From Nothopassalora personata (lineage: Eukaryota; Ascomycota; Dothideomycetes; Mycosphaerellales; Mycosphaerellaceae): 64,000 nt of DNA. Shown piece by piece: positions 44,232-56,565 of the stretch. A program made the translations under genes and the position numbers. The stretch covers positions 4,154,001 to 4,218,000 of the forward strand of contig CM066288.1 in the NCBI GenBank assembly GCA_033816765.1. The letters run 5' to 3'. The notes beneath the pieces are model-generated. The model was given only the letters and a program-made list of their open reading frames with translations. It was not told the DNA's origin and made no database searches. Each line of letters begins with the position of its first letter. Within the stretch, counting starts at the first letter, position 1.

Positions 44232-45344
44232 GGAAATTATGATGGCGATAGCTGCTCATCACACTCTAGGAATACACCGCAGCCAGGTCAATGGGCTTAT
44301 CCAATAGGTATCAGTCAGCATTTTATCCTCGCCGCCCAGCGAGCATGTCGTCGAGGGCCTACCAACAGTATATGCATTCGAGTATAGAGTCTAAGGCACC
44401 GGATCGGGTATCTCGATGGCCCCAGCATACAATCGACCAGTGGACATAGCCTCTTGCATCTGGACCGTGTCGATGTATTCACCCTCGAAGGCTGGACCAC
44501 TCATCACTAGGAGTATGCATCATGCTATTGGAAAGGGCAGAAGACGAGGCAAGCTCGACAGTTCCGCAATTACGGGTCTTCTACCACTGTTTAGCATTGC
44601 TAGAGTAATCTTGCCTATTTGATCCATTTTCCGGCTTCAGGTCATGTCGAGAGCCACTTGCAATCGTCCAGTCACCTGAAAGACGACTATCCAAGGCAAT
44701 CATGTATGCCAACCGAATGGGAACAATGTCTGGTAACAGCAGCGCTGGGCCTCCGATAGCGTGATGTATGGAGGACAGCACAGTGGCTGAGGGGTAAGGC
44801 GCGAAGCGGTATCAAATTCGCTTGGGACTGCTGTGAAGCCCTAGCTGGGAGCACTCCATCGAGGATACCTCTACGGGGTCAGAAATTTACGGCGATAATT
44901 GACGCTGTTGCCCGCTCTCACTAAATCTACCACACTCTCCCCATCGGAGGAGGTGACGTCGAAGTAAAGTTTGTGCTGCCAAAAACACAAGCTGGCTGAG
45001 CTGTGTCCGCATGCATGCAACAGGATGGAAGCGCGTGATATAGCTCGAGTATTCTCGAGCTTCTCAACTGTCGACACATCGCTTCCTCGCAGTGCAGCCT
45101 CAGGATGTGCAGAAGTCTTGGAAAATGGTAGCTCAAACGACCACAACGCTGTATGGCCTCGATGTTTCTTCCACCGAGGACAAACCATCCTCAAAAATTA
45201 CGATAAGCAGAACCTTACCCCCCGAGATGCTGAGGACACATCCCATATTTCCCTCCGATATCTGCTCTCCCCTTTCCCCCTCGCTCCATCACTCCAACTC
45301 TCCCCCGAAACCAAAGCACGAACCCAAACAAGAACTCACCAACC
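44232..45344. other. Intergenic, no gene called
   Basis: Short frames only. A tRNA-Ser-like A-box word near 44785 was examined and rejected. Confidence 0.5.
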
Positions 45345-45797
45345 ATGCCAATCTTCAACACCCTAGAAGAGGCCCTTACCTCCCAACCCACCATGCGCTA
45401 TTCCCTCTTCCACTACACCGAAAAGACTCCAGCTCCTAGCAGATCCAATAGCTCCAAAAGTCTAGAGAAGCAATACCGCAAAGCGACAATGCCACTCAGC
45501 TTGCCACGCCCCACTCTTAATCGCAACTTCTGTGGCGGATCGGGGAGTATTCATGTGTTGAGCCCGCTGCTTGAGGGAGACGCCTCGAAGGAGGCTATTG
45601 AGTTGGATGAGTTGGAGCCTGCTGATGACCCAAAAGATGCGGGGAAGAAGGTTAGGGTGGATGAGAAGTTGGAAGCTGAGAAGGGAAAGAAGAAGGTCAT
45701 TTTGCGGAAGCGGCAGATGTGGTTCAAGGGCGATGTGGAGGGTGAGAGTGAGGAAGCTGGGAGGCAGACGTGGATGTTGAAGTGTTCTGGAAAGTAA
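45345..45797 (+). CDS. Small charged hypothetical protein
   Basis: A single exon of 150 residues starts at aaccATGcc, a good fungal context. The sequence begins MPIFNTLEEALTSQPTMRYS, has a Ser/Arg-rich middle, then a strongly charged Glu/Lys stretch (DEKLEAEKGKKKVILRKRQM), and ends WMLKCSGK. No membrane segment, signal peptide or named domain is seen. GC-rich third positions and the start context support coding, but it could be lineage-restricted. Next to the right is the convergent GGC1 gene. Confidence 0.5.
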   Translation: MPIFNTLEEALTSQPTMRYSLFHYTEKTPAPSRSNSSKSLEKQYRKATMPLSLPRPTLNRNFCGGSGSIHVLSPLLEGDASKEAIELDELEPADDPKDAGKKVRVDEKLEAEKGKKKVILRKRQMWFKGDVEGESEEAGRQTWMLKCSGK

Positions 45798-46123
45798 AGC
45801 GGATATTCCAAAGCCAGAGGATGTGGCGGGAACTCGCGTTGTTTCGGAAGAGAGGCGATGGAAGAAGCTTGAAACCACGGAAGATTAACCTGCAAAAATC
45901 TTGAGTTGAGCTGTAGTCACAAAGCTGTATCTGTACAATAGTCAAAGTGGCGCAACGTAGCACGTCCTATATAACGTGAAGGTGATGCATACCTTCATAC
46001 CTTCTCGATAACTCTGCCTCGTCTCCCATTGATTCCTCAACGCCGCGCGCTTTCTTCTAGTAGATCTTTGTTCTACATACGCCTCAACTCCGTGGAAGGA
46101 CGATGTTCAGTTCCATCTCATCT
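45798..46123. other. Convergent 3' region
   Basis: Short gap holding the 3' UTRs of the small charged protein and GGC1. Confidence 0.5.
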
Positions 46124-47115
46124 TTATAGTATTTTGTTGAAGGCTGGAATCAGTGTCTGTGCCAGCCAGAAGGAGAAGGTGAGCTTAGGTCCAGTCATGA
46201 GGAGCTTGGGCACCAATCCCTTGAAGAACGCAGTCATGCCTTCGTATCGTGCCATATCGGTGATGATCTTCATACCAGACTTCTTGACCTCGAAGTTCTG
46301 GTTCTGGATTCGGGTCTTGACAACATCGAGAGGAGCAGAAACAATCAGCGATGCACTTGATCCCGCAATCGATGCGATGAAGTTCTGGAACCAGGTGGCC
46401 GAGTTGTAGTCTTCCAGCGCGAACAGGTATTGCTTGGCCGCGGCAGAACCACCGAAGAGTGCGAAGGATCCAGGAGCATTACGGGCAGCTGTCCATCCCC
46501 AGCCGCGGTATAGACCAAATCCCTCATCTGCCACGATTCTCATCACACCTCGGCCACGGAATGCCTCAGGGTTTGTCTGTCTCTTGATCTTGAGCACGTC
46601 CAATGGGAGCAGGACAATCTCTCCGATACCGATCAACGAACCAGCCGTAGCGTGCATGATTGCCTTTCCGTTGCCCTTGCCGAAAGTGTTATCGAATGCC
46701 TGACCGTGGTTCTGTGATAAATAGTCGCGGACGAATGGCTGACCACCGTACTTGTAGATCCTCTGCAGGATCTTGTAGGCTGCAGCATAACCAAGACCCG
46801 GGAAGAGGGTGAAGAAACGTCGAACGGCGGGCTCAGAGGCGTGCTTCTTGAAGATGACTTGGTTGAGTTGTGATGCGCCTTGGATCTTGCCCTGGTTGGA
46901 CATGAGACGTTTCGCGATTGTGTCGACGGGGTGGAAGACGATGAGTTCGGCGATACCGGCGGAGCCTGGACGTCACTGTGTCAATGGTAGTGTCCCATTA
47001 ATACTGCAATCAGGGTATGTATTGCCATACCAGCTCCCAAGATTCTCGCAGCGGCCGACTCTTTCTGGCTGTCTTTCGCAGAGTCGACCTTCGCCGCAGG
47101 GATTGAGGGTGACAT
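46124..47115 (-). CDS. GGC1: Mitochondrial GTP/GDP carrier Ggc1
   Basis: Exons 47031-47115 and 46124-46965 (65-nt intron, GTATGG..CCAG) give 308 residues. Three mitochondrial-carrier signatures mark the three repeats: HPVDTIAKR, LPLDVLKIKR and APLDVVKTR. Family-specific text for Ggc1/Yhm1 includes LFPGLGYAAAYKILQRIYKY and YRGWGWTAARNAPGSFALFG. The start is MSPSIPAAKVDS; a longer frame would begin with TTG. Ggc1 imports GTP into the matrix in exchange for GDP and affects mitochondrial iron and DNA maintenance in yeast. It sits in the inner membrane with six helices. It is divergent from the macro-domain gene. Confidence 0.93.
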
Positions 47116-47511
47116 GGTGGGGACTGCGACCGTTGTACACTGGTCGGGATGTCTGCTAACAAACGACAATGGCAGATGCGAGAGAGAGGTGAATGAAGTC
47201 GAGAGGGAAATGCCGCGGTTGAGTTTCTAGTACAATGCGATGGAACTTTTTTGGCCGGCCGGGTCTCACGAAAGATGTCGGAACTCCAGGTGAGAAAGCT
47301 TGTTGCGAGCTTGTGCATGGACCAGCCATGTGAAACCCTAGTTTCCAGGTCCACCATCACGAACTCATTCACATAATCACTCTCGTTGTGGAAGGAGTGC
47401 ATGTGACGTCGATTATTGATGCCTTGAGTTGTGCTTGGCATGGTGTAAAGATCGCATTTGAAGCTCTCTTCCGCTTCTTTTCTTCTAACTCGAACAACAC
47501 CACCACCATAC
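47116..47511. promoter_or_regulatory. Shared promoter region, GGC1/macro-domain gene
   Basis: A 396-bp gap between two divergent start codons must carry both promoters. No specific motif is recognised. Confidence 0.5.
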
Positions 47512-48481
47512 ATGCCACTGCTCTCCCGCCTGGCAGCGAAGATGTCAACTATACCTCTGTCTGAGATCCCCACCCTCACCCTCCTCTACAAGCTCAACAA
47601 ACTCTCGCCATCCTCCTCTCCGACCACTTCAGCAACATCCCGCTTCAACAACAAAATCTCGCTCATCCGCACCGACATCACCAAACTCGAAATCGATGCC
47701 ATCGTCAACGCCGCAAACGAGTCCCTCCTAGGCGGCGGCGGCGTAGATGGCGCAATTCACCGCGCAGCGGGCCCCGGTCTCCTCGACGAATGCAGCGACC
47801 TCGACGGCTGCGACACCGGCGATGCGAAGATCACGGGTGCTTACAACCTCCCATGCAAGAAAGTGATTCATGCAGTGGGACCGGTGTACTATGCTACAAA
47901 GCGGAAGGGAATGCATGCGACGCTGCTGCAGAGCTGCTATACGAAGTCATTGGATCTGGCGGTGGGGTATGAGTGCAAGAGTATTGCGTTTAGTGCGTTG
48001 AGTACGGGCGTGTACGGATATCCTAGTGAAGAGGCGGCGGAGACTGCGATTCAGGCTGTGAAGGGGTGGTTGGAGGAAGATGAGGAGCGGGCAGGGAAGA
48101 TCGAGAGGGTTGTGTTTTGTCAGTTCATGGAGAAGGATGAGAGGGCTTATGAGAAGTACATACCGTGAGTGGATGCTGAAACGATGAATGCAAGGTTTTG
48201 TGCTGACTTGATGATATAGGCAGTACTTTGTCCCAGCGGAGGCGGCTACCGAAGAGGAGGATATGGGCGAGAGCACAGAAGCCCAGGACAACGCTGTTGA
48301 GGCAGACAAGGACGGATCTGCCGACCAGCCCAAAACATCGAAGGAGGAAGAAATCACAACTGGAGCGGAAGCTGAGGCGGAGAAGGTCCCAGAGTTACCA
48401 GATGTACCAACTCAAGAACCCAAGGACGCCGATCAGCCTGCGGTTAAGAAGCTCAAGCTGGATGAGGATGCCAAGGCTTGA
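47512..48481 (+). CDS. MacroD-type macro domain protein
   Basis: Exons 47512-48164 and 48220-48481 (55-nt intron, GTGAGT..ATATAG) give 304 residues. An in-frame ATG ten codons in ([11 protein letters not shown]) may instead start the protein. The macro domain shows the ADP-ribose site: [20 protein letters not shown], then [20 protein letters not shown], and later [19 protein letters not shown]. This is the MacroD/YmdB subfamily, which removes ADP-ribose from acidic residues and deacetylates O-acetyl-ADP-ribose. The second exon adds an acidic, disordered tail ending in a basic patch ([14 protein letters not shown]) that could be a nuclear signal. The tail is atypical of minimal MacroD proteins. 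Confidence 0.92.
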
Positions 48482-50025
48482 GCTGAACTACTGAAAAGAA
48501 GCTGCAACGCTGACGAACGAAACGAGAGGAAATGATCGCATACGAGGGAAGAAAGGCGTTCTGCTACTTTGCTGCTGCATAGATACCCTTTAGCGCTGAC
48601 TGCGAGCTACGTAAGCTGAATGAACGGATGAAACATCGAAATGGTGTCACTTTGGCAAAATCGCCAACTTACCACTCTCCACTACATCGCGTCCGGCTGG
48701 AGAATATCACGCACTTGCACGGTCATTGAAAGAGTGACTGGATACCATATCACCCCAAGCTATATCACGACGCAGTACACCAGAACGCCAGCTGTAATGA
48801 CTATGTGTTAGACCAGACCCTACTGATAACGGTTACAAAAGGAAATATCGAACCGTTAAGTTCGTTCTAGGCCACGCTCCGACCTCCTAGTAGCTTGCAA
48901 ACTGCATTCTTACTTCAAATCGTCGACGACCGGGTGCAAAGCGAATGCCGGGTAGAATCGCAAGATCTGTTGTCGGAAGCGATAAAGCTCCGCGCCACTA
49001 CTTCTTGCTCGTTGCAGAGGGATTTCCCATGGTGTTTGATCAGTCGCCCGTCTTAAATTGCTCACCACAGTGAGGCAGAGGGCACACAATGCCGAGAGCC
49101 GGACTTCAATTGCCCGCAAGACCAGGGCTCCCAGGCATGGTATTGTCCTATCGCGCAGACTTGATCATTTCCGCATGCCGTCTCGATGGTCGACCAGGAA
49201 CGCGTATGGACTGTCGTGGTGATAGTATCACGCCACGTTGATTAGTACCTTGATGACTCTCGGCATGCGCCTATATAAGAGGACCGCGTGTCTGGGAGAA
49301 CTTGGTTCAATGCCTGAAAAGCCTGTTTCTAGCTGGCTCGATTTGGCGTGATGGTGGGAAACACGTCGCATGCGCCGCGAAGATGTAATGCGCGATCACA
49401 CATGGCGGAGCAGCGACAGCAGACAGGAGCTGAAGGAGACGCTCTTGGTGGATGATGATGAACACGACGGCATGATGATGAGATGAGAGTAGACACGGAG
49501 TTTCGTTTCGAAAAACGCAGCCGAAGCCAGCCAGATCTCCTTCAGGGATCCTGGAACTTAGCTTACTCTCCCTCTGAGACATGCCGACCGAAGGGGTGGA
49601 GCTGCTACTTTAATATACAGTATGTCTTAGGACAAGAAAAACGAGGAGGCCCTCTGATAGCGCATAGTTACTCGCAGCGTCTTGCTGACCCCGACACGCA
49701 CAACACTCACCGAAAACAGCAGCACAATCGATCGGCCGTGTGTCCATCACTGACCCGACCGTTCAGCCACTCAATTCTTCTTCGAGCCTCGTCTGCGGCC
49801 CTCCTCCCGACCCACTCATTCCGACACTCACTCTGACACGCATCACGACACGCGATCCGTACGCTTTCTCCACTGGCGAAACAGCGACAGTCATCCTTCC
49901 CGGCCATGTAAGCACATGGTCTCCCCCATTCCCTGTAGCAGCGCCGGCACATTCTGGACGCTGCTGTCTGTGACGACGCCGAATACAGCAGTAGCCCGGC
50001 CGAGGAGGTCCCTCGAGGAGGAATC
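48482..50025. other. 1.5-kb intergenic region upstream of polarity gene
   Basis: Long noncoding gap with short unsupported frames. The right part (about 49640-50025) has CT/CA-rich pyrimidine tracts typical of a fungal 5' leader for the SH3 gene. Confidence 0.5.
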
Positions 50026-53000
50026 ATGACGAGGCCCAACATTATGCGGGCTGATACCCTCGACCTGCAAGACCAAGACAGTCCGACCGCCGCGGAGCAC
50101 GCCAAACACCCCACAGCAAAGGACGGCAACGCGCCTCACGTCGCAGCGCAGGTGCACCAAGTGCTCGAGGAGCGACATTCGGAAGAGCAAGCCCTGGCCG
50201 ACGCATGGAACATCTCCTCCAACATCGCCGACGATCCAGCTGCCATTGACACAGCCCAGGCCTCCAACGACACCGACAATATGACCGCCAACGGCACCGC
50301 GCAAAAGGGTGAGGAGGCACGCGGAGGGGGAGAGACAGCAGGAGACGCCGACGATGATATGATGGACAGGATATCGAGTTCGCCCAGCATAGACGATGGT
50401 CAGTATACACCACACTCTTTCCACTCAGCGACACCGCCGCACATCTGCCTGGCACGATCCCGCAGTCTGTCGCCGCGCTCCACTCCAACACCCACCCGCG
50501 ACTCTTTCAACCAGATCGCAGACGACACGCCTCCATCGTCGCCATTCTTGCAGACTCCGCAGCACTTACTGTTGCGGCATTCCAAGATGGTGGGCGTTGA
50601 GCGCTCGCCGCTTGTATATCACGCGGGGAGCTACTCTTCTCCGTTCGATCAAGTGCTACAGCATGCACATTTCATGCCCACTCGACGAAGTGGGACTTTG
50701 TTCGATCCGTCAAAGCATCATCAGCTGGGTAGGTATGACCAGGAGCCAGACCTAGGAACAGGAGGGACATCGTACCAAGGCAACCACCGGGCAGAGTATC
50801 TGGAGCAGGTAGACGAAGAGGACGAGGTGACGTACGCGGATCAAGGAATCACAACGCCCGGACAAGACCACCATTCGGACATGCCTCCTGACTCACGACC
50901 CATCGAGAGTCCATTCCGCAGGCATTCCTTCTTCCACAGCTTGCCAGACCTGAGCCGGCCTTCGCTCGAGCCATCGCCAAGCTTGACCAGCATACAGAGC
51001 GTGGATATGGACGGTCTGCTATTGCCAGTCGACGACCCGCTATTGGATATGCCAGCACCTTCCCCGACAGCATCATGGGAAAGCACCTCGGATGCCAGCT
51101 CCACCAATTCTGAGGACGTCGCAAACTCTGATGATGCTGAAGACGCTTTCATTAATCTTGACGAGCGATTTATCGACTCTGGTTGGGGAGGCGAGTGCTT
51201 ACGTGAAACAGAGGACATCGATTTCGAATTCGTGTATGCTTTGCACACATTTGTTGCTACAGTAGAAGGCCAAGCAAATGCTACAAAGGGCGACACGATG
51301 GTGTTGCTCGACGATAGCAACAGCTATTGGTGGCTCGTACGAGTTGTAAAAGACAGTAGTATTGGTATGTTGTGCCATGGTTCGACGGTTTCAGACATCT
51401 CACTGACGCCTTCCAGGCTATCTACCAGCCGAGCACATCGAGACACCCACCGAACGACTAGCTCGTCTCAACAAACACAGGAATATTGACGTATGTATCA
51501 GCATTGGACTTTTGCCATGACGGAGACTAAAGAACATCTAGCTATCTGCGACCATGCTCAGTGATAACTCGGAGAAATCTCGGAACCCGTTAAAAAAGGC
51601 GATGCGGCGCCGTAACGCAAAGACGGTGCAGTTTGCTGCGCCTACTTACGTAGAAGCTTCCGATTACGACTACGATACCGAGGATGAAGAGGCACAAATG
51701 GTCGATCCACACGCGAGTGCGCAGCAGTCGGACACCACAGCAACAGACGAACCGGACGAGATCGAACCTGCAGAACCAAAGACAGAGACGAAACACCCAG
51801 AAGCGGAAGGCCGATCAAGCACTTCCTCTCAGCGAGCGTCCTTTGATCGGGAACAGGCGGCGACAGCAGCACAGGCGCTGGCATCGGCGGGCGTGACTGG
51901 CGACGATTCTTCTGCCCTCAAACTCTTTGACAAGACAGGTGAGTATGAAAGATTTGGAGTCGATGCTGGCAGCACACCAATGGTCTCGGTAGAAGCCGCA
52001 CCGCTCAAGTCGAAGAGGAAGAATACCGACTCTTTCCTCAAAGATGACGGTATCGAGACTCGGAAGATCACGCTCACGCCGGGCCTGTTGCGGGATGATT
52101 CAGGATCACGAAAGTCGCCCGCAGTCGCAGAGAGCCCACGCAGTACCCCCAGCTCAATGGAGCCATTGGTCAAAACCAGCTCGCCTATTGAACAAACAGA
52201 GAAAAGAAAGGACAGCAAAGACAAGAAAAAAGAGAAAGAGCCGAAGAAAGGTGGTATGCTCAGCGGTCTGTTCAAAAGCAAGAAGAAGGACAAGAAGAGC
52301 GCAGAAACAGCAAGCGAGAAGCAGTCTACAGAGCTGCAGCGAGATTCTGCAGCGTCCAGCCCAGTTCCGAGCGGGGCGCTGTCACCTGTTAGCAAGGATG
52401 CCAGTGGTCAGCAAGCTGCAGCCGCAGGCAGTTTGCTCAGCTCGACATCCACAGAAGAAAGCCGAGACACTTCTCATGACTCCGGCCCACGTAATGCATT
52501 CGTCGCTGAGCTGGAGGGATCTACTGTGGCCCATGAGATGGCTGCCGGCAATGACGATAGCCATGAGCTGCAGAAACCCATTGAAGCCGAACCTGCTCAG
52601 CAAGAGAAAGCTGTCGAGACCGGGCAGCAAGAGAAGAGCAAGGGCATCATCAGCAATACGCTGTCACCAGTCACGAACGCCATCACGAACATGGTCAAGA
52701 CAAGTGATGACCACGACAAGCCAAAGAAGGCGAAACGCTCCAAACAGCGCGTCGAGCTTGACGACTTCGACTCACCGCGAGACGAAAAGGAGGACCAGCT
52801 TAATCACAATCCATTCAGCGACGCTGAAGAAGACGATAACGACGGAGAGCGCTTGTCGGAAAGTCCTGTGGAGATTTCATCCAATGCTTTTATGAACGGC
52901 ACCGATTCTGTGCACATTCCCATGCCTTCGCAGGTGGAAGAGGACGCTGCCGACGACTCGCCCGGTAGCCTCACCAGCTCACCCAGCATTATTGAGCATC

Positions 53001-53404
53001 CTGCAGAACCTGCAGAAGAGGAGACCGAGCATGTTTCGGAAGACAGCGATCCCACGCCAACTGCACGATCGCCGCAACCAGGGCAGGCTGACCGGAAGCC
53101 TACGATACCGCCAAACAGAGGCCTGTCTACAGACAGCAATGAATCGTCGCGACGGTCACCTCCAACCACTGTTCCACAACAGACCTGGAGCGACGAAAGC
53201 TTCCGTGCATGGCTGGAAGATGGTAGCGAAGTGCGTGACATGCTCGTCATGATTCACGACAAGACTGGCGTCACACCTGCCCCGGCGGACCATCCACTAA
53301 TGACTGGACTGTTCACCGAGCAGCGCAAGGGCGTGCAGACTATGATGGGCGAGCTCGACGGGCTGCTCGGGTCATACCTGCAGAGGAAGGGAGTTCGCTT
53401 CTAG
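50026..53404 (+). CDS. Bud14/Tea4-like SH3 polarity protein
   Basis: Exons 50026-51364, 51417-51490 and 51542-53404 (52- and 51-nt introns) join to 1091 residues. The first 395 residues are disordered. An SH3 domain spans about 400-470 (FVYALHTFVATVEGQANATK, SNSYWWLVRVV, and across the intron GYLPAEHIETPTERLARLNK). Next comes the family block RRRNAKTVQFAAPTY; KTVQF at 498-502 fits the PP1 RVxF docking motif, which Bud14 and Tea4 use to recruit phosphatase Glc7/Dis2. The C-terminal half is acidic and Ser-rich with a KKKDKKSAE patch. Relatives act at cell tips in polarity and formin control. It is longer than the yeast proteins, as in other filamentous fungi. Confidence 0.85.
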
Positions 53405-53926
53405 ACGTCCCGTGTACGACTTTCATTTCTTTTGATACGACCATGGCGCTGGTAGCATGTTACGACGGAAATGGGCACCTGCTAAGCAGGCTGATATATG
53501 GCATATACCCCTCTGGCACCAATGCATTGCACGTTTCGCGGAGGAGTTTCGGTGGAGAGAGACCATACATGAAGGCTCTGCATGCTGGCATGGCACTAGG
53601 TATACTGCTGTATAGTAGATAGACGACAGTACCTCCGAACATCATATACTGTTCCTTGCGGTTGTTTGAGGATCTGTACGCGACTTCCACTTCTATCACC
53701 ACTTCAGCATCAACTACATCGACCATTGTATCCGGCCGTCACGTATCCTTCGTCTACGGTAGCCCGGATGTTGTACAATGTGCTCAAGCAAGCATGAGTA
53801 CCACTCAGGATGCAACCCTTCGCACTCGCCTTCAGTGATCCCCGCTTTTGCCTTTGACCAGAGATCATCGCTTCCTTCGTCCATGTAAGCACTGCATCTA
53901 ATGCACGGCAGAAGAGGAGTTCCACT
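53405..53926. other. Intergenic, no gene seen
   Basis: 3' UTR of the SH3 gene, then the promoter of the GH92 gene; only short ORFs. Confidence 0.5.
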
Positions 53927-56565
53927 ATGGCCCGTTTACTTTCGAGCTCTTCTGCTCAGAGATTTTATACTCCGGGCACTTATGGCATGATGCTGCTCGC
54001 TCTGGGTTATGTTGTGCATTTCATACTCGTAAACATCAACGTCGTGCCATCAAGCGCTGTGGCCACACTCGGCACAGCATCATATCACGATGATGTTGGA
54101 GTGCTACGATGGGTCAATCCCAAAATCGGCACATATGGAGTCACGCCGAATGGAAATGGAGGCATGATACCAAGTGTCGGTATACCCTTCGGCATGACAC
54201 GCTGGACGCCGCAGACGAGAGAGGTATCGCCACCTCCCCTCCCCTCCCCTCCCAAGCATCCACTGACAATACCCAGAATTTCATATCCCAATGTCCCTAC
54301 AACGACCTAGACCCCCACATCCACGGCTTCCAAGCAACGCATCAACCCGCCATCTGGATGGGCGATTCCGGACAGGTCGTCCTCTCCCCAGGTGTAGGAG
54401 AGGTCCAACCACTCTTCACAGGTCGTTCTCATCGCTTCAGAAAGAGCGACGAGAGGAGTACACCGTATGTCTATGAAGTCACCATGGAAGCCGCCACGAT
54501 CGAGGCAGATCATAATCTGACGGAGAGTCTTTACTCCCCTGTCCCGGGCGGAGCTCAGCCTGTGCCGGATGTGGTGAGGGAGGGGGCGAATGGACGGACG
54601 AGCAAGAGAAATGAATTTTTTGAGGTGAAGAGGTATGCAGAGGCGAAGCCGGAGCCAGAGCCAGACTTCTCGATATTCCCTGTCGGAGATGTGCAAGCGA
54701 GCGTGAAAAGCAATGAGATCAAGGTTGCTATGACTGCGTCGGCTCATGTTGGGCATTTGAGGTTCGACTTCGATGTTGGGCAGGATCCGTATGTGCTTTT
54801 GCAGGCCACGCGGAAGAATTGGACGGGCCATGTAGAGATTGATGTCGAGGCGCGAGAGATGTCTGGGAGTAATAGCCAGAGGCAAGATTATCTGCTTGGG
54901 CCACTAAAGGCGGAGGGCTTCAGGGGTTATTTTGTCTCGAGATTCTCGGAGAGGTTTGATACGTACGGAGTTGCTAGGGGAGCTCAGCGGGAGAAGGGTG
55001 TGAACAGCGGGCAAGGAGAGGAGTTGGGAGCGTATGTCACATTTGCAGGGTGTAGGAGGGTGGAGGTGAGGACTGGTGTGAGTTTCGTTAGTGTTGAGCA
55101 GGCGAGGAGGAATCTCGATATTGAGGCACCGGAGGCTCTCACTTTTGACGAGGCAGTCGAGAAGACGAAGGAGGCATGGCTGGAGAAGTTGGGCAGGGTT
55201 ACGATTGAAGGGGTGAACGAGACTGATGCAGACCATGAACCGAGGACGATCTTTTACACCGGCCTGTTTCATGCACTGCAGTACCCATCCGATTTTTCGG
55301 AACCTATGACCAAAGATGGGGATGGCCTACGAACTTTCTACAGTGGCTACACTGACAGCGTCCACACCTCAAAGGACTCATACTATCAATCCTGGTCCAT
55401 CTGGGACACCTTCCGCGCCGAACATAGTCTCCTGACCATGTTCGCCCCTGAGCGCGTCAACGGCATGATGCGCTCCCTCCTCCAAATCTACGACTGGGCA
55501 GGCCGTCTCCCAATGTGGGCAAACGTCGTCGAGACCAACATCATGATCGGGACTCATGTCGACGCAGTTCTGGCCAACGCCCTCTCCCGCGGCTTCACCT
55601 CCTTCAACATCTCCAAAGCCTGGGAAGCGGTCAAAAAGAACGCCTACGAGCCACCTGTAGATGACACAAATCTCCTCTACTACGACCGTCAAGGACCCAA
55701 CCTTCCCGACGAAGTCCGCGCAGGCCTCACCACTTACCTAGAAAAAGGCTACGTCGCCAACGACCGCTGGTCCGAATCCGCCTCCCGAACCCTCGACTAC
55801 GCCCTCGACGACCATGCAGCCGCCATCGTCGCCTCGCACGCCGGCGATGAAGCATCTGCGAGCGAGCTCCGCAACCGCAGCAAGAACTATCATACTCTTT
55901 ACAACGCAGACACGACGTTCATGGAAGCCCGCAACGACAACGGAACCTGGGCCGGCCGGGAACAAGGCTGGGCCGAAGGCGACGATTGGATTTACACTTT
56001 CGCCGTGCCGCACGATCCACTAGGACTCGCAGAGCTGATGGGTGGTAGGTGGGGACTGAAAGCGAAACTGGATGAGTACTTCCAAGGCGGGTATAACGAT
56101 CATTCTAACGAACCTTCTCACCACGCGCCTTATCTGTATGCCACGATCGGATATCCGGCTGCTACGCAGAAGTTGGTCAGGGACATTGCGTGGAAGGAGT
56201 ACAACGCTACTTCTGCTGGGTTGAATGGGAATGAGGACTTGGGCCAGATGAGTGCGTGGTACGTCTTTACTGCGCTAGGGTTTTACCCGGTCGATCCGGC
56301 TGGGGACGAGTATGTGGTGGGCACTCCGTTCTTTGAGAAAGTCACGATCAGGTCTCCGAAAGGTGCTGGGACGGGAGGTGTGGGTGGGAGGGAACGGACA
56401 TTGGTGATTGAGGCGGCTGGGGCGGTGAGCAAGCCGTATGTGAAGGGCGTGAAAGTAGATGATACGCTTTTGGCGAGGCCGATGCTGAGGCATGGAGAAA
56501 TTGTTGGGGCGGGGAGGATTGTGTTTGAGATGAGGGAGACTCGGCAGAGTTGGGGAGGTATGTAG
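53927..56565 (+). CDS. GH92 alpha-mannosidase, signal-anchored
   Basis: Exons 53927-54223 and 54277-56565 (53-nt intron, GTATCG..CCCAG) join in phase to 861 residues. The N-terminal hydrophobic stretch (GMMLLALGYVVHFILVNINV, about 19-38) is an anchor or signal. GH92 blocks follow: RWVNPKIGTYGVTPNGNGGM, GIPFGMTRWTPQTREN across the intron, GFQATHQPAIWMGD, SYYQSWSIWDTFRAEHSLLT, RLPMWANVVETNIMIG, YNDHSNEPSHHAPYLYA and GLNGNEDLGQMSAWYVFTAL. GH92 enzymes are calcium-dependent exo-mannosidases acting on N-glycans and yeast-type mannan; the exact linkage is not readable. Conserved acidic residues of the active-site blocks are present, so activity is likely. Extracellular or secretory-pathway location is inferred. 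Confidence 0.92.

Noticed and set aside
44780..44850. tRNA-Ser-like A-box word (GTGGCTGAGGGGTAAGG)
   Set aside because: No acceptor stem or properly spaced B-box; the T-arm-like hairpin is only about 20 bases away.
25362..45344. Starship-like giant element
   Set aside because: No DUF3435 tyrosine recombinase or other captain gene, and no matching large-element ends seen.
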